Part shown: positions 58,145 through 64,000 of the stretch, piece after piece | Numbering within the stretch: the stretch's first letter is position 1 | Layout: each line of letters opens with the position of its first letter | NCBI GenBank assembly: GCA_009760855.2 | Contig: WPIO01000018.1 | Location: forward strand, 2,545,001 to 2,609,000 | Length of the DNA: 64,000 nucleotides | Source: Cristatella mucedo | Lineage: Eukaryota > Bryozoa > Phylactolaemata > Cristatellidae | Direction of reading: 5' to 3' | The notes under the pieces: generated by a model | Seen by the model: the letters and a program-made list of their open reading frames with translations, nothing else | What the model was told of the DNA's origin: nothing | Database searches by the model: none | Made by a program: the position numbers and the translations under genes

Positions 58145-58451
58145 GGCAATGGTCAACGTTTACTTTTTCTTACCGCTTCGATAGCAATTTTTTGTGAATA
58201 TAACCTAGGATGATTTGACACAGTGTCTTAGATTTATAAAACTCAGTATTATGGTAGCTTACGAAGCAATTTAATAATACATTATTATTATTGGTTTCAA
58301 AACGAATTCTGATAGCTTACCTTACCACGCCACAGACTTGAAGTCAACAAGGCGCCGCTATGCGCTATAGATCGTCTGTCGCTTAAGTAAACGTGCTCGG
58401 TAGCAGACGCCAAGAAGCTGGGCATTGCGGCGGCGTAGCGCATTTCCGACT
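58145..58451. promoter_or_regulatory. Shared divergent promoter region of EXOC6 and STK11
   Basis: About 307 bp separate the start codons of the two head-to-head genes. The middle is AT-rich (run of att near 58278–58292, with ATTGG = inverted CCAAT at about 58289) and the STK11-proximal 100 bp are GC-richer (ggcattgcggcggcg). No TATA box is obvious near either start. The bidirectional-promoter role is inferred from the arrangement. Confidence 0.6.
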
Positions 58452-58750
58452 ATGGATCACTGCGACTCTCCAGAGTATCTCTACGATCCCGATCACATTG
58501 CGCAACTTCTCGACAATGAAAGCATGGACTTTTTTCACCGAGTTGACTCCAATGAACTGATTTACGAACAAACTCATAAGAAAGCCAGTTTCATCGGTAC
58601 GAAGTACCTAAAGGGAGAGAAACTCGGAGAGGGATCCTATGGTAAGGTGAAAGAGGTGCTTGACATAGAGAACTTATGCCGTCGAGCCATTAAAATCCTC
58701 AAGCAGAAGAAACTGAGGCGGATACCAAACGGCGAAGAAAACGTCAAGAG
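58452..58750 (+). CDS. STK11: STK11 exon 1
   Basis: It starts [20 protein letters not shown]; donor aagag|gttcga, phase 2. It contains the glycine loop and the catalytic Lys. Confidence 0.93.
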
Positions 58751-61700
58751 GTTCGAGGCGTGTGTCCGCGCTAAGCCTCAATTTACATAGATGCATCTCA
58801 GTATTGCTTGTGGCGCTCTGGCGTGCTTCGCGCGATGATGTTACGCCCGCGTGGCCCTACTGGTTGTCTGCTATTTGCCCTAGCGATGTTACTCGTACCA
58901 TTTAAAGCGGTCGAATCGCTGTTTTCCTCGCTGGCATTGCTATTTTAGGGAAATCGCCATTATGAAAAAGCTGCATCACGTTAACGTCCTGGGGCTAATA
59001 GAAGTATTTCGTAACGACGAAAAGATGAAGCTATATCCTTTTCGTTGGAATGAAGCCGAGCGTGCGAATGTGGTCGTTACGCATGCCAGTCGCAATCAGT
59101 TGTCCTCCAGCACCTGTGCTCTTGCAGCCATTAGAATGTCACAGTCCACGTTCCTATTCTTGTGTTGTGCCAACAGAAGCAGCAAAAAAAAATGTTACCC
59201 GTTCGCTGTGCATTTTAAAGTTAAGCATTGCCCACCAAGTAACCCCAATGTGAATGCAGCAGGGATGTTCGAAGTTCAGCGGCCGACGGGGAATGCGTCC
59301 ACAGAGTGGGTCTTTCAGCATCAGCTCTGCTGGCGCTGGCCGACTTGAGTATTCGGACGTGCCGAGCAATCCCGGCAAGCTGTGACCTACATATTGTCTG
59401 GACAACAGCATTGTTCTCGTTAGTTTAAGGAACCTACCGAATAGTCCTCGACGTGTCGCTGGCTGCCCGGCTGCGTTGCCTTGAGCACGTGATCTAATAT
59501 CACGGGGATTTAGTAGCCAGCCTGAGATTGCTCACTGAGCCACTATTGCAAGATTGGTACCAACCGCGATGCCAACCGCCTTGTGCTTTCCTGTTGCTTA
59601 AGTAGGCCAGGCATTTAGCCTGGGCATCTGCACCGTCGGTTGCCGATTGCGTTGTGCTTTTTTCTGGCTCATCTTGGGAGAGCTGGACATGCACGCAAGC
59701 TCAGGCACGCACCCTTACTGCAGTGGCTTTCGAGCGTCGTAGCTGGTCCTACGTAGCTCTTTCCGAGAGCTATGCGCCTACGGCTCAGTGTCAATCTGAG
59801 GCATCATCCACATGATCCGGGCCGAGCACTCGGCTGGGGCAGGTTACCGAGTTTACCGGACCATTCACTTCATGCTTGTGCACATGAATAGTCGCTGTGG
59901 TGACCTTCGTGACACCTATTGTGAATCGCCAATGGCCAGGCTTGCCCCTCAGTCGGCAGGAGCGGTGGTGTTGATCCTCTTGGCATTGCTGCTGGCGTCG
60001 CATGTCCTCAGGTCTGCTAGCAGCTAGTCGGTGCTCTCGATCTGTTCTGCATCCCGTGACAAATGCTCGGGCGCATCTGTCACTTCCGTGTGCTGACCCC
60101 TTAAAGAAAACCGTATGCTGACCTCTTAAAGCCGGTGCTCTGCCGAGCAAGGGCCGCTGTCACGCGCAAGTATGACTGACGTTCTCGAGAAATACCTTGA
60201 GTATACCATGGGCCTCCTCATAGATGAGACCCGAAATGCCATCGATTTCGTTATGCATTCGATGGTTGGTTATGCTTTTTTTGCGATAGTTCCGCACCCA
60301 ACATGCATTCGGCGAGCAGCAGCCCCAGTGCTCGGTGGCGATCCCGCGCCGGATCCTGTGCTGATTGCTGTGCATCAGCAATTGCACGGCAAGTCTTGCT
60401 CGCTTGCTGTGCATCAGCAGCTGTCGCCCCTGTGGGCGCTGCTCAGGCGGCAGTGTGTGTGTTTGTGCGTGCGTGCGTGCATGCATGCGTGCGTGTGTCA
60501 TCGCCTGATCCGGCTTTGTTAGTGCCTGCCACAGACACGGGTACTGACAGCCACGGGTACTGACAGCCACGGGCAGAAGCTGCTTTCGTGGTTGCGACTT
60601 TTTTGTTGTTGTGTCGTGCTGCTGCACGATGGCCTCTTAAGCCGTAGGGTGCTCGATATGTCAGTGGGCATGCCAGACTGCAGGGTCAGATTAATCCGGG
60701 TCAAGTGGTCCGTAGGCTAAGGAAGCTTGGATGACTCCCTGGTTGGTCTGCTGATTGCTGAGATATCCCTCCTCCAATGCCAGCTCCGGCTTATCTGTTT
60801 CATGCTTGACTAGTCAGCCTCCTCTGATCCTGTCATTCTGTCACTCAACGATAAGCTCTCCCTTATTTAACTCAAAAGGGCTGTAGACGACAGAAGCTTT
60901 TCGTTTGCAGCATATGTTAAGTCCCTAGAAAGAGATTTAGTTCACTTGGGGTGCCGTACAGGTATCTTATTATTATTATTACCATTCTTAAGGTGCTCGT
61001 CTTTTACGACAGACTCCGTGGGCTCTCGAGCCTGCTGCATATGTGAAGCACCTCGATAGGGATTCAGTTCTCTTCGGGTGCAGTGCAAATACATTTTATT
61101 TATTTGTTTATTTAGCACTCCATGGGTCCTTGTCTGTAAGTTCTCTAAAGAACCGAGGGAAAGGATTTGCCAAAGTCAGTAAGATGTGAATGCTTTTAGG
61201 ATGGTGCAAGGGCCATTCGATCGTGTTTCCTTTGCAGCAAACGTAAAGCACCCAGAAAGAGATTGAGTTTGCTGAGGGCGCTTTATCAAGTGTCGTATCA
61301 TTATTATTATTATTATTATTATTTAGGGAGCTGCACGGTATGAGACTTGCATGGTGAAAGCTTCTTTGTCCCTCTTCGATGTCTCAGTGCGCTTCAGAAC
61401 TTTGATGTCTCAATGCACTTCAGAAACCTTTCCAGCATTCATAGAACCCGGTTAGTCCTCGTGGCTTTGTGGGTCCGCATGCCGACTGCATTACCTGCGC
61501 AGTAAGCCTCGCAGGCCCGCTACTGCCTGGTTGTCTCTTCTTGGCCCGCGCCGTGGAGCTGCACCACGCCCATTCCTCAGCACTCTGCTGCCGAGGTTTG
61601 TGGTTGGTTTTCAAAAAGAGCTGCTGGTTGCCTTGCTCGTTTAGTCACTCGGTCACACCGTTCTGCCGTAAATTGATTGCGAACATCGCAGCGTCAGAGG

Positions 61701-62585
61701 TCAGAGCCGCAGGTCCGCTGCAGTTTCACATCATTTCGCTACGCACGTGGGCCCCAGTACGCCGTGTGTGCGGGTTGAGAATGAGTGCGATGAAGACTAG
61801 TCACTGCTGTCGCAGAGCCGTGAGCATTAATGCTCTGCTCGCAGTGGGCATCGGCGTTCCTGCTTGAGTTCACGTGCGTAAAGCGAGCGAAGAGGTGCCT
61901 TCTCGCACTGACAGGCGGGCGGCTCCGACTGCAGGCTTGAAGCCGCCGAGCGACCGCTCGCCCCACCGGCTATCCTCATTCGGGGCACGCGCGCACATTC
62001 ACACTGGCTGTGCGAAATTTAAATAAGAGATTTTATGAAAGCACGTGAAAAGCTGCCGGTTAGTGCAGAGCTCGTGAGCTCGTGGATGGTGACCTCGTAA
62101 GATGACGTTACCCGCTGTGCACCATTTTGTGTGTGAGCTATTTCCTGATCCGCTTGTCGGGTTGGTGCGTTCGAAGTTTTTTATCCGTATGCTGCGCACA
62201 GCAGTGGCCTTGCGCTTGCAGCGAGGGAGTTTGGGTGGATAATCTCTGTTTCGCTCGGGGTGCAGCAGCAGCTGGTCGGCTGCCGATGAGGCTCTGCCCC
62301 TCCTCATTCTTGAGCGAGAGCGCGCACGAGTGGCTGTTTCTTCCTTGACGTCTGCTCCGCACCTATATGGTGCTCGAGTACTGCTGCTGCAACGTGCAGG
62401 ACATGCTGGAGAAGAGTGCGAAGAAGAGGCTGCCCGAGTGGCAGGCGCACTTCTACTTCGTGCAGCTGATCGAGGGCGTGCAGTACTTGCACTCGCGGCG
62501 CGTCGTGCACAAGGACATCAAGCCAGGCAATCTGCTCGTATCCACCGACGGCACGCTGAAAATCAGCGACCTGGGCGTGGCAGAG
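58452..62585 (+). CDS. STK11: STK11/LKB1 serine-threonine kinase, N-terminal 202 residues; 3' exons beyond window
   Basis: LKB1 is the master kinase that, with STRAD and MO25, phosphorylates AMPK and related kinases. Exons: 58452–58750, 58949–59032, 62363–62585, total 606 nt = 202 codons. Motifs: glycine loop [12 protein letters not shown] (about 58–69), catalytic Lys in [11 protein letters not shown] (K81), conserved [13 protein letters not shown], catalytic loop HKDIKPGN (177–184) and DLG in ISDLGVAE (197–199), where STK11 has Leu instead of the usual Phe of DFG. Exon 2 is 84 nt, as in human. Intron 1 is GT–AG; intron 2 is AT–AC (minor spliceosome). The third exon corresponds to human exons 3 and 4 joined. 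The next exon (ALHPFA-type) was not found before 64000. The first ATG in frame is 58452. Confidence 0.95.
58949..59032 (+). CDS. STK11: STK11 exon 2, 84 nt
   Basis: Acceptor attttag|g. It encodes (R)[19 protein letters not shown] and RNDEKMK(L). Immediately after aagct comes ATATCCTTT, the AT–AC minor-class donor consensus. Confidence 0.95.
60890..60982 (+). mobile_element. LINE-B-like hairpin tail
   Basis: tttgcagcatatgttaagtccctagaaagagatttag…tggggtgccgtacaggtatc then (ATT)n; in the STK11 AT–AC intron. Confidence 0.75.
60988..61110 (+). mobile_element. SINE1 partial copy
   Basis: aaggtgctcgtcttttacga, gtgggctctcgagcc, tatgtgaagcacctcgataggg, then an ATTT-rich tail. Confidence 0.7.
61200..61325 (+). 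mobile_element. LINE-B 3' tail
   Basis: gtttcctttgcagcaaacgtaaagcacccag…gctgagggcgctttatcaag then a long (ATT)n. Confidence 0.88.
62363..62585 (+). CDS. STK11: STK11 exon 3 (equals human exons 3+4), 223 nt
   Basis: It begins after the AC acceptor and encodes (L)[52 protein letters not shown] and [10 protein letters not shown]. Donor gcagag|gtgagt, phase 0. Confidence 0.95.
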
Positions 62586-62727
62586 GTGAGTTGTGCTTCT
62601 CTCTCTCTCTGTCTGTCTGTCTGTCTCCTCGTTAACGTCTATCTCCTCGTGAGCAGTGACCTCTGCCCTAGCTGGGCGAGTGCAGCAAATCAGCAGCGAA
62701 TCTCTGCTCACTTACTTAAGCAGAGAC

Positions 62728-62780
<53 letters not shown>

Positions 62781-64000
62781 GATCTCACGAGTCGCAGGCC
62801 TCGCCAGCTCGGTGCTCCATGGCCACTCCATGGGTGCACGCTGCGATGGCTTCCGGTCGACTTCCTGTCGTGATTCCATTCGCATCTGGCATTTGGCTGT
62901 GTGCGGATCAGGCTGCTGGTCTGGTCTACCTAGCTAGCCCGATGGCTCAATGATTTCTTCTGTGGGTGGCACACTGCTGTGTGCATCAAGTCAGAATGCA
63001 CCTTTAGGATATTCGTTCTGTCGGCCCGGATGTAGTGCTCCGGATGTAATTACCCACCAACCAGGTTTTGGTCATTGAATCCTAGGAAGTGCTCGTTTTG
63101 GGGATCCTAAAACTTTTACCTGGGATACCCTGGGTTGCTTGGGGTTCTTGAAACTTTTTAAATATATGTTAGGGGATTCGTAGACTTGGTTGTGCATGGG
63201 AACGGGTGGCATAGATAAGCGAGCTCCTAAAACTACTAATTAATCGGCGAATAGGAGAGTAAGCATATAAGCAGTAGCAATAGTCATTGAAATGCTTCAG
63301 TCACAGCGAGTTAGTTAACACGGTTTTGGCTATGCGGAGCTCGACATTGGCATGCCAGTGTACGGCCAAGGATGGAAAAGTCACAGCGAGTTAGTAAGGC
63401 TAGGATTCAGTAATTAGTCATGTTAAGCGGTGTGCCCTGTCCAAACGTTTACTCTTATTCCTTGCTATCTGTCTCAAGTAGTGATTGATCTAATTATGGC
63501 TCCTCAGAAGTGACGCCTAGCAGCTTAGGTTGCAGCAGCTGGAGCCAAGGCATTCGTTGGTCGCCTATTTCCTTTCTGTTGGCAGCTGCATTGGTAGCAC
63601 GGTATGGTTAGTATATGCATCGACCAGCAGCTGCTGGCTAAGCCGCACGAATGTGCACCACTTCAGCACTGAACTTGGTGCACTAGCTAACATCTCATCT
63701 GCAGGCTTGTGTCCGGGACACTGTGTGTGCACGCGTGTGGCACGTGCGCGTGTCTCCTTTCTGGGACTCCTTCAAGCCATGTGCACTAAGCGTGCGCTAT
63801 CCCGTCGAGTCTTCTGTTGGTCACTTGCAGCCTATCTTTTTGTGCTGTGTGCTTAGTGGCATTTCGGTTACACATTCGAAATGTGTACATGGTTTCGTTT
63901 GTGGAGTCGTGTGCCTTAATCACCGACGAGGCTTCGTACCCTCCTTTAGTATTCACGATGAGCATGTGTGTATAGTACCGACTTGACACGTTTTGTTGCA
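62586..64000 (+). other. Start of STK11 intron 3
   Basis: Contains a (GA)n microsatellite at 62728–62779. I looked for the next STK11 exon (the segment after GVAE) and found none, so the intron probably runs past the window end. Confidence 0.65.
62728..62780 (+). repeat. (GA)n microsatellite
   Basis: About 25 GA units, about 145 bp after the STK11 exon 3 donor. Confidence 0.95.

Larger units (their letters stand above)
59033..62362 (+). other. U12-type AT–AC intron of STK11
   Basis: 5' splice site ct|ATATCCTTT at 59033, branch-site match ttccttgac at 62341–62349, and terminal ac at 62361–62362, with the branch A about 14 nt from the 3' end. Only this pairing restores the frame KMK-L-YMVLEYC. 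No GT donor or AG acceptor in the correct place could replace it. The intron is about 3.3 kb and carries SINE1 and LINE-B tails near 60.9–61.3 kb; otherwise nothing is recognised. Confidence 0.93.

Noticed and set aside
60172-60627. Overlapping frames on both strands inside the STK11 intron ([19 protein letters not shown] on plus)
   Set aside because: No family match, codes for low-complexity Cys/Val/His runs downstream, and lies inside a spliced-out intron.
63530-63856. Possible next STK11 exon after tctgcag near 63703
   Set aside because: The reading after the acceptor (ACVRDTVCA) does not match the conserved STK11 segment that follows GVAE.

Overview
This window is animal (metazoan) nuclear DNA. 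Its genes are split into short exons with canonical GT–AG introns and one minor-class AT–AC intron, and the space between exons is packed with LINE retrotransposons, tRNA-derived SINEs, DNA-transposon remnants and microsatellites. The host proteins resemble human counterparts only moderately, so an invertebrate or early-branching chordate is more likely than a mammal. The species cannot be named from the sequence.

Four host genes were assembled exon by exon. (1) 1–6854 (+): a cytosolic sulfotransferase (SULT A), first exon(s) left of the window. (2) 9670–26810 (+): a second, tandem sulfotransferase (SULT B) in seven exons with matching intron phases; its introns hold most of the repeats between 10 and 26 kb. 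(3) 31452–58144 (-): the exocyst subunit EXOC6/Sec15, 18 exons, about 820 residues, essentially complete. (4) 58452–62585 (+, continuing beyond the window): STK11/LKB1 kinase, N-terminus through the DLG motif. EXOC6 and STK11 are divergent, with about 300 bp between their start codons, and probably share a promoter region.

Repeats: LINE family A (CR1/L2-like, with endonuclease and reverse transcriptase) has its longest copy at 10455–13440 (-) and a second long copy at 32208–33792 (+) in the last EXOC6 intron; several pieces are nearly identical, so it moved recently. LINE family B ends in a hairpin followed by (ATT)n, and a tRNA-derived SINE (SINE1) carries a related 3' end. A second SINE (SINE2) has a strong tRNA box B and an internal self-complementary block. 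A 185-bp hAT element resembling the SPIN family sits inside a LINE-B copy with an 8-bp target-site duplication. A mariner-type inverted-repeat pair at 14610–16378 is split by later insertions.

The 26.8–31.4 kb interval between SULT B and EXOC6 has no recognised gene, but its minus strand contains a short open frame with a signal peptide and many cysteines plus a second cysteine-rich frame: a weak candidate for a small secreted or three-finger-type protein. The strongest single observation is the AT–AC intron in STK11, at the same position as the known minor-spliceosome intron of human STK11.
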